Source: a virus
Virus record (IMG/VR): IMGVR_UViG_3300030090_002129
Location: 1 to 24,349 of that record
Length of the DNA: 24,349 bases
Direction: 5' to 3' (one strand)
A program made the position numbers and the translations under genes. Positions 9,601 through 17,785 of this stretch are shown here, one piece after another. Numbering within the stretch: the first letter of the stretch is position 1; each line of letters starts with the position of its first letter. Below the pieces are notes generated by a model that saw nothing but the letters and a program-made list of their open reading frames with translations, searched no databases and was not told the origin of the DNA.

Positions 9601-12600
9601 CTTGGGTTAGAGATAACCTATCTGCCGAAGCAAATATGTGGGTGTATAACGCAACGGAAAGTCAAATTGCTAAACTTGAGCGTAATCCACCACTTAGTGC
9701 AGATTATTACGACGTAAATCAAAAAGCATCTGCATCGCCTTTCGGCCTTGAGAAATCTGTTAACACGCCGCAAGTGTACGATGGTTATTTTAATGCAGCC
9801 GAAAACAAAGCAAAAATAAACTTAGCCAATAACCCTGAGTTTCTTGCGCTCTTAAATACATTACCTAAAAAAGAACAAGACAGAATAAAAGCGGAAATAA
9901 AACAGGATATAGAGAAAGCAAGAGAAGCAGAAAAACAAAGCCTAGCGTTACCCAAAGACTCTGAGCTTAACCTTGATGTACCTATGCACCCCATCGTTAT
10001 GACTCAATTACGTAATGGTGACCTAGCGGGTGCGCTTCGATCTTTAACAACTACTTCATCTAACCCCCGTGTAAAAAGCATAGCTAAAAACCTAGCTAAA
10101 ATAGTAGGTGAAACCAAACTAGAAACTTCTAAGAACTTAAAAGCTAAAGACGGTAGGGCGGCTAACGGTCTGTTTGACCCAGAGACCAATACAATAAAAC
10201 TAGACGCTGATACAGGGTTAAACACGCATACTGTACTGCATGAGATGACTCACGCGGCTACTTCAGCACAGTTGGCAGATGGTAAGTCTGCGGCTGCTAA
10301 ACAGCTTAAAAAGCTATTTAATGAAGTAAAAGACCAACTAGGCACTGCGTACGGTTCGCTTACTGTAGATGAGTTTGTAGCAGAAGCTTTTGGTAACCCT
10401 ACGTTCCAACGAGAGTTAGCTTCAATAACTGTCCCTAATACCTTTAAGACAGCGTGGCATAGGTTCTCAACAATAGTATCTAACATACTAAACTTCTTAA
10501 CAGGTCGCCCACGTATACCACTCGCAGGTAAAGGTACTACTGTAGATGCGTTTACTGACCGACTTACTACTGCACTGTTAGCACCAGCTCCTTCATCACG
10601 TTTCTCTGGTGAGTTATTGATGGCGTTTAAAGAAGGTAATGCTGCTAGTGCTGTAAGGAATTACGGAAGAAACGTCGTAGAAGCAGTAAAGAATATTGAT
10701 AATAAAGTATTAGACGAAGGGGCTACAAGTTTACTAGGAGGAGCCAAAAAAGTAGCTAAAGTAATTGGTCTAGCCGCTCTTAATTCTCAGTCTTTAGCGG
10801 ATGTATTAACAAAAACATTAGGTGTAAAAGGTGCTTATAAGGTACACCAACTAATAGAAAAACAAGCAGGGCTGATAGATGGGGAAAACAAGTTATTAGA
10901 TGGCACTGCTAAACAGATAGAAGATTTCTTAAAAGCCAACCCAGACAAAAAAGAAACTTTCGATCAGCTTGTGGGTAAAAGCACGATAGAACAAGTCGAT
11001 CCTTCCAAAACTAAAAGTGAAGCTGACGCAGCATACGATTCAGAAAAACTTGCTGTATGGAAGGGTATGCAGACGGATTGGAACTCTCTTGGAGCAGAAG
11101 GGCAAGCAGAATATGTTAGATTAAGAGATTCATATAAGCGACTGTTTGATAAACTTAAAGAAGCTTTAGCAGCTCGATTTGAAGTAATAGAGAAAGAAAA
11201 CCCTAATAACGAAGCAGTTAAAGAATTAAAAAACACACTGTATCAACGGTTGATGGAAGCGGCTACGATTGAACCTTATTTCCCATTAACCCGCACAGGG
11301 GAATACTGGATACGGTATACAGCGACTCCAACTGATAGTAACGGTAATGCTATAGGGCCACCAGAAGTAACGGTAGAAGCACTTGATACAAAAGCTGCAC
11401 GTACTAGGCGTATACGTTATCTAAAAAGCATTAGCCCGCAAGAAGATAACGCTCAAATAGCAGACATAAAGTTCTTTAATAATATAAGCAATATGGATTT
11501 TGATAACGTAGCTCCAACTTCTTTTGTATCCCAAATGCTACAAGTGTTGCAGAGTGCAGGAGTAGAAAAAGATGTTCAGCTACAAATAGCTAGAAACTTT
11601 ATTGATGCTGTACCTGAGTCTTCTTTCCTTAAGTCTTTACATAAAAGAAAAGGAACCGCTGGATATAACGTAGATGCTATGGATGCGTACCGACAAAAAG
11701 CTTATAGCATAGCTAGACAAGCGGTAAATATAAAAGTAACGGAAGAGTTGTACTCTACTCGCGATGACATACGTAAAGCACTTACTAAGAAATTAGAAGC
11801 TATTGCAACACTTGAAAGCGATTTGGATGATGCAAAACGGCCCGCTGATGAAAACCGCACACCTAGCCAAAGGGCTAAAGAGATAGCGACTATAGAAAAG
11901 CAGATGGAAGAACTAGGTGCTAACAAATACATTAGTAGTGAAAATGTAGACGCTGCGGTAGCTGAAATAAACGCTCGTATTTTACAGGCAACTTCACCCG
12001 CAGATAATTGGGTAGAGACAGTAGCAAAAACAGCAAACCGTTTAGCGTTTTTAGGTACTATCGGGTTTAGCGCAGCCTCTACCATTGTCAATATGGGCCA
12101 AGTACCTATGGTGGTAGTTCCTTTCTTAGCAGGCAAAACTAATTTTACTACCGCAGGTAGAGCAGCTATGACAGGTATGAATCTGTTTGCAGGTAGTGGG
12201 CTTAGTAATAAGTTACCTGTTTTAGATAGTAATAATAAAGAAAAAGACATAGAAGTTAGAGGTATGCCGTCTATTGATAATTACTATACGGAAGATAATG
12301 ACGGTAATTTGATACTACGCGACGACATAGAAGACGTTAAAAACTACTATGCCATGCCCATAGATGACAAAGGTAACACTAAGATGTTATCTAAAAAGGA
12401 ACTCCTAACCATTCTTAAACCTTTAATAACAGAAGCGGGCGATAGATCTCTGCTTAATCGATCTCTAGCTGCGGATACGCTTGGTGTAGAACTGGCGGGT
12501 AAGAAGAGAGGAACTAAACTTAGAGAAGGATGGGATAAATTTAATTTATGGAGTGCCTTGCCTTTCCACACAGCAGAGCGCATGAACAGGCAAGTGTCTT

Positions 12601-13805
12601 TAGTTGGTAGTTACTTAAATGAAGTAGCTAGAATGAATATGAAGCCCAACAAAGCGAAAGGAGAAAATAACCTTACTGAACAACAGATATTCGAGACAGC
12701 GATAGAAACAGCCTTATATGACACACAGCAGACTAATGGCGGTGCTACATTAGCTACTTCACCTCGTATCGCGCAGAAGCATATAGGCCGCGTTGCTATG
12801 ATGTTTAAGACGTACGGATTTACAATGTACTACCATCAGTTAAAGATGGCTCTCACTGCATTACAACAAGCAAAAGAAAATGGTTTAGACGACTACACCA
12901 TACGCCAAGCGAGAAGGCAGTTAGTAGCAAGTTTAGGTGCTACAGCGGTGATGTCAGGACTGCAAGGACTTACTATAGTAGGAATATTTGAAGGACTAGC
13001 AAATCTTTTCCTAGATGATGAGGACGAAGATGCAGAGACTTATATCCGTAAGTTTCTTGGGGAACCCTTGTATAGCGGCGGTTTGCAGTATCTAACTATG
13101 TTTGCGGGTGATATTTTCGGGGCAGAGACAGAACTAGATATAGCCTCTCGTATAGGTCTTTCACACCTCATATTGGGTAATAACAAGTATGACTTTAATG
13201 AGTCTGCTAAAGAAGAATTTGTAAATATATTAGGTGGCCCCGCATTAAGTTACGGCTCATCAATCGCAAGAGGTGTAAATGATATATACAACGGAGAGAT
13301 GCAAAGAGGTATAGAAAGTATAGTGCCTTCCGCCATCCGTAATGTATTAAAGACCTTTAGGTACTCTGACTTTGACGAAGGTACGGCCCGCACTCGACGC
13401 GGCGATCCTATAGTGGATGACTTAAACCCTGCACAGATGACCGCTCAGTTCTTAGGATTTGCTCCCGCAGAATACTCCAGAGCGCAAGAGATAAATCAAG
13501 ACATCAAGCGTATAGACCGAGCAGTTAACCAAAAACGCACTAAGTTGATGAAAAAATACTACGTTGCTAAACGTATGGGGGACGCAGACGGTATAAGGGA
13601 AACGGCAGAAGAAATAAGAGAGTTTAACAAACGACATAGAAACAAAGGGCCAAAGGTTAGGATTAGCACAGAAAGTCTTATTAGATCTATGAGGATGCAC
13701 GCAAAAACTTCATCCGAGATGCACAACGGTATTACGTTAAGTCCCAATATAAGAGAGTACTCTAAAGAATTAGCTGATGAATATGCTAGGTCAGGGCTTT
13801 TTTGA
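6663..13805 (+). CDS. 2380-aa polyvalent ejected protein (zincin, PLxRFG-like)
   Basis: The ATG at 6663 follows the previous stop by 9 nt; no strong Shine-Dalgarno is visible. Domains in order: an N-terminal GPDGNTYSIEGPEGAT motif (residues 8-23); a Gly/Ala-rich hydrophobic segment (128-179); a long Glu/Lys/Thr-rich stretch (about 300-900) with a triplicated RGATDT motif; a metallopeptidase-like domain with HEMTH at 1193-1197 and EFVAEAF at 1237-1243, where E1241 is a candidate third zinc ligand (gluzincin pattern); PLTRTG at 1541-1546 followed by KRKGTAGYNVDAM, matching the PLxRFG domain of phage polyvalent proteins; and hydrophobic segments at about 1794-1828 and 2087-2117 in an LPD38-like C-terminal part. 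Polyvalent proteins of this kind are thought to be delivered with phage DNA. Peptidase activity here is inferred from the motif only. Confidence 0.8.
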   Translation: MPTYSVAGPDGNTYSIEGPEGATREQVIGEVIRQLREQEREEASKQRQERLADIRESRRGSVSRGLDIGTDLIAQATGSSLEGIGSLLGLEGLEEYGAEVALENEADIQRKSRYQTRFDDIEGVGDFGSYLGGIAAESAPQMGAGLAGAAIGTGILPGLGTVVGGIAGATLANLPFFYGMNRERQKEAIDQGIKTEVDEGAAFLTALPQALLDGIVDKLLLGAGSGFGFTEKAIRSGGLFTRGAKGIGTGVITEAPTEVGQQMLERAQAGLSLDSDEAIAEYREAAIAGGLLGGAVSGTINVGRGRIQQEDTNVIDKDGEDATPIPRETAPVGAAGLGALVDTQTTDALSILAEEQGGLTDADVAEAREQLDTVSQVQTTDDALFDMLSGGIGAQLETGVETGVEPEAAAETRGATKTTDVELTDDAIAKLLREAGRAEEKTDRIIDAVADAEEKAFEQDYGTTETRDATDTGDVVTEAEEQRIKERAKVGGVSVADMDESFQMEVITPSNYKDLPKKDQEYWDAEAERRGATDTVDDAAVERRKDLINEAISSVPALTQKTTDSDKAVSQTEKAVSKLTESPFIRQALTMKKLKESIEEAGLPELTTQESKEVRAQVVAAIKQEDAGKTPKVVTEKETTDVETETEVEAEPEDRLETIAEAVDTVKEETQEQIEAVSQVEEQAIEDAEKLIKTKGFSGRKAEDFTDEEVSTFATAIPALERSKMSMREKANYIEIISAGDQADFIAKEGREPTNEERSEIFNRAKKEVNAEQKLISTRLGKLKRATKPVQTKVEDRTAAVEAAKDEKPIRERLDTTTEVKEAEVGVLEAREEIEKGEVETFEKKIEKSKKTRTTSEREQEEIQKLNKAIDENWEQTQPEAYKAFVDSGKQKVDAPKLPPNLSDSEAVTELFFGEGKLTEQEQDALTYLTAHPTLERNLFDLAYDVAIDAPEYRASTGSSAAAKEFFAGKGGVHKDNALAWVRDNLSAEANMWVYNATESQIAKLERNPPLSADYYDVNQKASASPFGLEKSVNTPQVYDGYFNAAENKAKINLANNPEFLALLNTLPKKEQDRIKAEIKQDIEKAREAEKQSLALPKDSELNLDVPMHPIVMTQLRNGDLAGALRSLTTTSSNPRVKSIAKNLAKIVGETKLETSKNLKAKDGRAANGLFDPETNTIKLDADTGLNTHTVLHEMTHAATSAQLADGKSAAAKQLKKLFNEVKDQLGTAYGSLTVDEFVAEAFGNPTFQRELASITVPNTFKTAWHRFSTIVSNILNFLTGRPRIPLAGKGTTVDAFTDRLTTALLAPAPSSRFSGELLMAFKEGNAASAVRNYGRNVVEAVKNIDNKVLDEGATSLLGGAKKVAKVIGLAALNSQSLADVLTKTLGVKGAYKVHQLIEKQAGLIDGENKLLDGTAKQIEDFLKANPDKKETFDQLVGKSTIEQVDPSKTKSEADAAYDSEKLAVWKGMQTDWNSLGAEGQAEYVRLRDSYKRLFDKLKEALAARFEVIEKENPNNEAVKELKNTLYQRLMEAATIEPYFPLTRTGEYWIRYTATPTDSNGNAIGPPEVTVEALDTKAARTRRIRYLKSISPQEDNAQIADIKFFNNISNMDFDNVAPTSFVSQMLQVLQSAGVEKDVQLQIARNFIDAVPESSFLKSLHKRKGTAGYNVDAMDAYRQKAYSIARQAVNIKVTEELYSTRDDIRKALTKKLEAIATLESDLDDAKRPADENRTPSQRAKEIATIEKQMEELGANKYISSENVDAAVAEINARILQATSPADNWVETVAKTANRLAFLGTIGFSAASTIVNMGQVPMVVVPFLAGKTNFTTAGRAAMTGMNLFAGSGLSNKLPVLDSNNKEKDIEVRGMPSIDNYYTEDNDGNLILRDDIEDVKNYYAMPIDDKGNTKMLSKKELLTILKPLITEAGDRSLLNRSLAADTLGVELAGKKRGTKLREGWDKFNLWSALPFHTAERMNRQVSLVGSYLNEVARMNMKPNKAKGENNLTEQQIFETAIETALYDTQQTNGGATLATSPRIAQKHIGRVAMMFKTYGFTMYYHQLKMALTALQQAKENGLDDYTIRQARRQLVASLGATAVMSGLQGLTIVGIFEGLANLFLDDEDEDAETYIRKFLGEPLYSGGLQYLTMFAGDIFGAETELDIASRIGLSHLILGNNKYDFNESAKEEFVNILGGPALSYGSSIARGVNDIYNGEMQRGIESIVPSAIRNVLKTFRYSDFDEGTARTRRGDPIVDDLNPAQMTAQFLGFAPAEYSRAQEINQDIKRIDRAVNQKRTKLMKKYYVAKRMGDADGIRETAEEIREFNKRHRNKGPKVRISTESLIRSMRMHAKTSSEMHNGITLSPNIREYSKELADEYARSGLF

Positions 13806-13810
13806 GATGA

Positions 13811-13840
13811 CCCCTTACCGAATAACGGAACGATAAGGGG
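13811..13840. terminator. hairpin between convergent operons
   Basis: CCCCTTA at 13811-13817 pairs with TAAGGGG at 13834-13840 (7 bp). After one C/A mismatch, two more inner pairs are possible. It begins 5 nt after the stop of the 2380-aa gene and lies before the end of the opposing operon. There is no clear T-run on either side, so it may be a bidirectional stabilising or Rho-assisted structure rather than a classical intrinsic terminator. Confidence 0.5.
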
Positions 13841-13895
13841 CCGAGTCTAGGGGAGTTTGTGCAATGAAAGTTATCCCATCACGTTAAAAATTCTA

Positions 13896-14111
13896 TCACA
13901 TAGTTCTCCAAAAACGCACGCCTAATTTACCTTTTTCTACACGAACTTCATGTTGCAAAGTCATGCCTTTGGTATGACCTACTTCTATAATTTCTCTTAA
14001 GACCTTATCAGTATTGATACAAGGGATGAACATAGAAGCCCCAACTACCATGTCCGTCCATTTAATAACTATCCGTATGCCATCAGGAGCAACGTCATCA
14101 ATCTTCCGCAT
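13896..14111 (-). CDS. small conserved-looking phage protein, 71 aa
   Basis: I chose the ATG at 14111; an in-frame TTG lies one codon upstream. The gene overlaps the end of the primase-helicase gene by 14 nt, a normal arrangement for the last gene of an operon. The sequence (DDVAPDGIRIVIKWTDMVVG, then FIPCINTDK, then a charged helix and a GKLGVRFWRTM ending) has strand-helix alternation and aromatic residues typical of a small folded protein. No named domain is recognised. The gene ends just before the convergent terminator-like hairpin. Function unknown. Confidence 0.6.
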   Translation of the reverse strand: MRKIDDVAPDGIRIVIKWTDMVVGASMFIPCINTDKVLREIIEVGHTKGMTLQHEVRVEKGKLGVRFWRTM

Positions 14112-16908
14112 CAACGTCTACACTAGAACAGTCTACTGAGATCACATCGGTAGATGGCAACTGCATATGTGTGCCTTTACCTAAACGCATCTTGGTTCTT
14201 TTCGCGCCAAGCTTATCTGTTAAGTCTTGTAAGAAAGAAGCGTAGTTTATCTGTTGCGCTCCACACCAAGTCCGTAAGAACTTAGGCACTAAATAAGCAC
14301 GTTTTGTGTCTGTCTCGTACCTAGCAACTAAAGCCCCTCTTGGCAAGGCATCGGGGACAATTAGTTGATTGAGTCCATTATTTTGAGCCTTTCGTAGATC
14401 ATCGGTGCTTTTAATCTGTAATATATTGTTCCAGTTCTCGTTTATATAATCATTAAGCAACTGCTCTACAGACTCGTTCATATCGTTAGAGGCGTTCTTA
14501 TTCTTCTTAAGTACTTCTAGTATCCACTTATAAACAGGCTTGGAGTCGTAGGGTAGTAGACCTATCTTATTGCATAGAATCAAAGCAGTTAGAGAACACG
14601 CAACTCCTGCTGACCAGAACCTGTTCTCCGCAGCCAGCCCTGCATCCTTATCTATGCGCTTCTGTACGTGTTCTAATATCCCTTTTATCTCTTCCAAGTT
14701 GTTAATAACGCACTGTACGAACGGTATACCCGCGTGTCCCCAATGGTTAAATATCTCTTTGCTGAACTTATCTGTCCTTTCTTTGTCAGAAGGAGACTTA
14801 AACATCTTATCTACTTTGTACTCTAATATACGCTGTGCTTCTGCCTTGGGCGCATTTTTGTACATCCCTATACGTTCGATAATACTTACGTTACCTGTAG
14901 ACACAGAGGTAAAGCTCCATGAAAGACCGTTGTATCGCTCTACGTTAGCACTGCCTGTAAGTCGTCTACGCTGCCTACCACTAACATACTGGTAAGCTAA
15001 GTTACTTAAATCTTTAGGACTGAGGTTAGTAATCTCATCTAAGAAAAAAGGTAAGCTATGATAGATCTCACCCCGATTCATCTTAGTGTTTAAGGTATCT
15101 TCTTTCTCCATCAACAGTTCTTTGGGGTTACCCCACGGAGTCAACGCTGCATACAGTGCTGTTGTTTTACCGTACCCTGTGTCCTTACTGTGAATGTGTA
15201 AAGAGGCGCACGCTACTGGCATGAGTTCCATAAGAATAGAACCAAAAGAAGCCCCAACAACATATTGATAAGTCTCTTGTCCTTCTTCATTAAAAAACCC
15301 CATCATCTCTTTCCAGCCTTCTAATGTACCTTTCGGTTCAAACGCGTGGAATAGCCCTGCTGTATTGGCAGAGGGCGGGTTAAATGCTATACGATCCCCA
15401 AATATCTCCATATTCCCTAGTATAAAAGACTTCATCTCTTCACTAGTCCAACCAAACTGTCGGTGCGCTTCATCAGCCGTAGCACTGGCTTGTAGCTCGT
15501 TCACCCACGTAGTTGTGTATTGCATAAGTTCGTCCATCCTACTAACAGCTACGCCCTGCATAGACATATGTTTACGAAACTCCTCCTTAGAGGTAGCCGC
15601 AGTAAGAGGCACTGTAAATTCCCTTACTCCGTCTTTGGGCAGGTGAAGCCGCATAACAATAGCTTCACCCATCTCTGCATCGCGTATACGTTTAACTACA
15701 TACAGGTCATTATGATATACCATCTTCTCTTCTATCTCTCCATCAGCACTACTGGAGCGAATGTATATACCCCCCTGCGCCCCTCTAAAATAAGGGCGGG
15801 GGTAGTCAGGTATGGTATAAACTTGAACTGGATTATTAGGTCTATCTGCCGAAGGAGCCTCAACTACGTTATCTCCTTCCTGTGCTTCTTTTATAGTTTT
15901 ACCTAACACTATAGGAGATTTTATCTTCCCCCAATGTTTACATTCAGTACATACGTTAGGGTTAAACTCATCAAACTTATCGCATAGATACGGGCCTTTT
16001 ATACCCTGTACCTTCTCAACAGTTTCTTCTTCGGAAAACTCTGGATGCCGTTTAGATATGTTAAATATAGCCTTATCAGAATCGACGCAAAACTTAGCTA
16101 TAGACAAACCCGCCCGCCACATAGGTTCGGTACATTCTTCTTGATTTCCAATTATCGCTGCTAGTTGAGCGCATCCATTGCCTTCTTCTGTCTTAACTAG
16201 GATGTCTCTAAATTTAGTTTCCATGTTTCCCATCAAGGCATCCATCATTGCGCTTGAGGGGGCAGGGGTAAACTTCTTAGGCACTGGTATCGCTTCACCG
16301 CCAAGTATTTCCGCGAACTCTTCAAAGTCTACTAATTCAGGTACTTCTACGCCCATAGGAAGCACTGGAAGAGGCGGATCTCCTTTGTGGTTATGGGTGT
16401 ACGGGATACGAAGTACTCGCGCCGCATCAGCAGTTACCGCTGGATCTGGTAAGAACTTATGGAGACCACAGTAACGCTTCAGTTGTTCCGCTACAGGTAA
16501 CCACTTCTCATACGATACTGCTTCTGATAAAGCCCAATAAACGTGTATGCCCCTACCAGAACTAATGATAAGAGGTTTAGGTAGCCCCACTTCTTTAGCG
16601 AAACTACGTAATGCGTGTATCCCTTCGGTCTGGTTTACATATTCTTTACTAGGGCCACAATCAATATCAAGGAAAAATGACTTTAACTCTTTAACATTAA
16701 GTGTTTTACGAGACCCTGCTTCTTTGAAGGTTCCCAACGCGAAGTACGTATCGAACCCTTCTTGATCTAAATTTGTTGCTGTGTGTATTAAGTCTTCTAG
16801 TGATGTATAAAATTTCTGTGTTCTTTTTTCTTCTGCAAGCTTTGAAGCGAAGAGGCAGTAATGACCATCCCCGCTAAGCACCCTCTGTAGAAATGTTTTT
16901 GAATCCAT
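14098..16908 (-). CDS. primase-helicase (AEP primase plus DUF927-like ATPase)
   Basis: The N-terminal half is an archaeo-eukaryotic-type primase: FFLDIDCG gives catalytic D81 and D83, SGRGIHVYWAL gives H122, and DAARVLRIPYTHNHK (161-175) carries the conserved basic residues and a further acidic candidate. A PriCT-like region follows, with a possible zinc site (C309, C320, C323, perhaps H325). The C-terminal half is a P-loop ATPase resembling DUF927 phage helicases: Walker A DTGYGKT with K581 and T582, and Walker B LPFFLDE with D624 and E625. The protein should synthesise primers and unwind DNA at the phage fork. At 936 aa the fusion looks complete. A GGGTAAAA-type direct repeat precedes the ATG. 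The assignment to primase plus helicase is strong; the helicase subfamily is less certain. Confidence 0.88.
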   Translation of the reverse strand: MDSKTFLQRVLSGDGHYCLFASKLAEEKRTQKFYTSLEDLIHTATNLDQEGFDTYFALGTFKEAGSRKTLNVKELKSFFLDIDCGPSKEYVNQTEGIHALRSFAKEVGLPKPLIISSGRGIHVYWALSEAVSYEKWLPVAEQLKRYCGLHKFLPDPAVTADAARVLRIPYTHNHKGDPPLPVLPMGVEVPELVDFEEFAEILGGEAIPVPKKFTPAPSSAMMDALMGNMETKFRDILVKTEEGNGCAQLAAIIGNQEECTEPMWRAGLSIAKFCVDSDKAIFNISKRHPEFSEEETVEKVQGIKGPYLCDKFDEFNPNVCTECKHWGKIKSPIVLGKTIKEAQEGDNVVEAPSADRPNNPVQVYTIPDYPRPYFRGAQGGIYIRSSSADGEIEEKMVYHNDLYVVKRIRDAEMGEAIVMRLHLPKDGVREFTVPLTAATSKEEFRKHMSMQGVAVSRMDELMQYTTTWVNELQASATADEAHRQFGWTSEEMKSFILGNMEIFGDRIAFNPPSANTAGLFHAFEPKGTLEGWKEMMGFFNEEGQETYQYVVGASFGSILMELMPVACASLHIHSKDTGYGKTTALYAALTPWGNPKELLMEKEDTLNTKMNRGEIYHSLPFFLDEITNLSPKDLSNLAYQYVSGRQRRRLTGSANVERYNGLSWSFTSVSTGNVSIIERIGMYKNAPKAEAQRILEYKVDKMFKSPSDKERTDKFSKEIFNHWGHAGIPFVQCVINNLEEIKGILEHVQKRIDKDAGLAAENRFWSAGVACSLTALILCNKIGLLPYDSKPVYKWILEVLKKNKNASNDMNESVEQLLNDYINENWNNILQIKSTDDLRKAQNNGLNQLIVPDALPRGALVARYETDTKRAYLVPKFLRTWCGAQQINYASFLQDLTDKLGAKRTKMRLGKGTHMQLPSTDVISVDCSSVDVDAED

Positions 16909-16912
16909 ACCC

Positions 16913-16929
16913 TTTTACCCATTTTACCC
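16913..16929 (-). repeat. tandem GGGTAAAA copies at the primase start
   Basis: Read on the minus strand, GGGTAAAA occurs twice with a 9-nt period (16929-16922 and 16920-16913), followed by a third partial GGGTA just before the ATG at 16908. The copies cover the region where the ribosome binds. They could be an operator for a translational or transcriptional regulator, or chance. Confidence 0.5.
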
Positions 16930-16941
16930 AATGTGGAGAGA

Positions 16942-17007
16942 CACTACGGCAAGGCGAAGAACTCACCAAACCCACCTTTTCGACCCTGCCGAGGTCTAGC
17001 CGTAGTG
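16942..17007 (-). promoter_or_regulatory. inverted repeat between SSB and primase genes
   Basis: CACTACGGC at 16942-16950 and GCCGTAGTG at 16999-17007 form a perfect 9-bp stem. Beyond a mismatch, a few more inner pairs are possible. Inside lies a small stem GACC (16982-16985) with GGTC (16993-16996) around a 7-nt loop. The element fills most of the 113-nt gap (16909-17021), which contains no gene. No T-run follows, so attenuator, RNA-processing or operator roles are all open. Confidence 0.65.
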
Positions 17008-17021
17008 AAAACTATGAGGAG

Positions 17022-17726
17022 TTAGTCGTCCCACTCAGAGAGAACGTCAGCTATTTCAGACTTCTCTTCTTTAGGAGCCGCTGATTTTTTAGACATCTTC
17101 TTGGGTTCTTCAACCTCAAAAGTATCGTCTTCCTCGGAAGCAGTATCGGCAACAACTTCTTCAAATGGATTATCATCTGAAGAGTCATCGGATGTAAAGC
17201 CATCAACTGCTTTAAATGGAGAGTTGACACTTCTTGGAACATATTGGACAACTTGCACTGCTTTTAAACGCAGAGAAACGCCTGTTCTATCTTTATCGAT
17301 AGAGTACGGTACAAAAACAACCGCTACGTTTACCGTACTACCTGTAGTAAGCTCGAAAGTCTCATCTAGCTGCTTATTCTTCGCATCAAACTGAGCAGGT
17401 GCAGGTGTGGGGTTGCCGTTGTAGGCCGCAGCAAGCTTAGACTTAAAAGTGAAAGTGCCGCCATCTTCCTTCTTGAAAGGGTTCTTGATCTTCTCAGGCC
17501 AAGAGTCTTCTTTCTGACTAGCATATGCGCTAGACATAGCCTTCCAAAGATCCTGTGCTTGACCTTTGTTCATACGAAAATCTATTTCGTACTTCGCTTG
17601 GTCGTCGGTAGCATCGCATGGGACACTACGCTTTTCCTTATTATCAAACCGATAAGGGCGGTTTATCTTAGGCCACAAAGCCTCTACATCTTCCACGATG
17701 TACTGTAGGTTTTGGTTCTTATCCAT
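17022..17726 (-). CDS. single-stranded DNA-binding protein, gp2.5/DUF2815-like
   Basis: The ATG at 17726 is preceded on the minus strand by AGGAG with about 6-nt spacing. Residues 15-190 resemble the OB-fold single-strand binders of the T7 gp2.5/DUF2815 type: ALWPKINRPYRFD, a KYEIDFRM strand, FKSKLAAAYNG, and a GSTVNVAVVFVPY strand followed by TGVSLRLKAVQVVQY. The C-terminus is long, acidic and Ser-rich, with a Lys-rich patch, and ends in DVLSEWDD. An acidic tail with a terminal aromatic is the usual docking tail of phage SSBs for the polymerase and helicase. The position next to the primase-helicase fits. Its role would be to coat single strands during replication and recombination. Confidence 0.82.
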   Translation of the reverse strand: MDKNQNLQYIVEDVEALWPKINRPYRFDNKEKRSVPCDATDDQAKYEIDFRMNKGQAQDLWKAMSSAYASQKEDSWPEKIKNPFKKEDGGTFTFKSKLAAAYNGNPTPAPAQFDAKNKQLDETFELTTGSTVNVAVVFVPYSIDKDRTGVSLRLKAVQVVQYVPRSVNSPFKAVDGFTSDDSSDDNPFEEVVADTASEEDDTFEVEEPKKMSKKSAAPKEEKSEIADVLSEWDD

Positions 17727-17743
17727 TGCGTTCTCCTAAACGT

Positions 17744-17761
17744 CTTACTGTAAACTTACTG
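17744..17761 (-). repeat. direct repeat upstream of SSB gene
   Basis: CTTACTG occurs at 17744-17750 and 17755-17761 (plus-strand reading), an 11-bp period, in the 59-nt gap before the SSB ribosome-binding site. The spacing of about one helical turn is compatible with a small operator. Nothing else is seen in this gap apart from the Shine-Dalgarno. Confidence 0.4.
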
Positions 17762-17785
17762 AATGGAATGAATGTATCAACGAAG

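Noticed and set aside
11702-12250. 182-residue open frame on the minus strand
   Set aside because: It lies wholly inside the polyvalent gene, shows no ribosome-binding site or recognisable motif, and has shadow-type composition.
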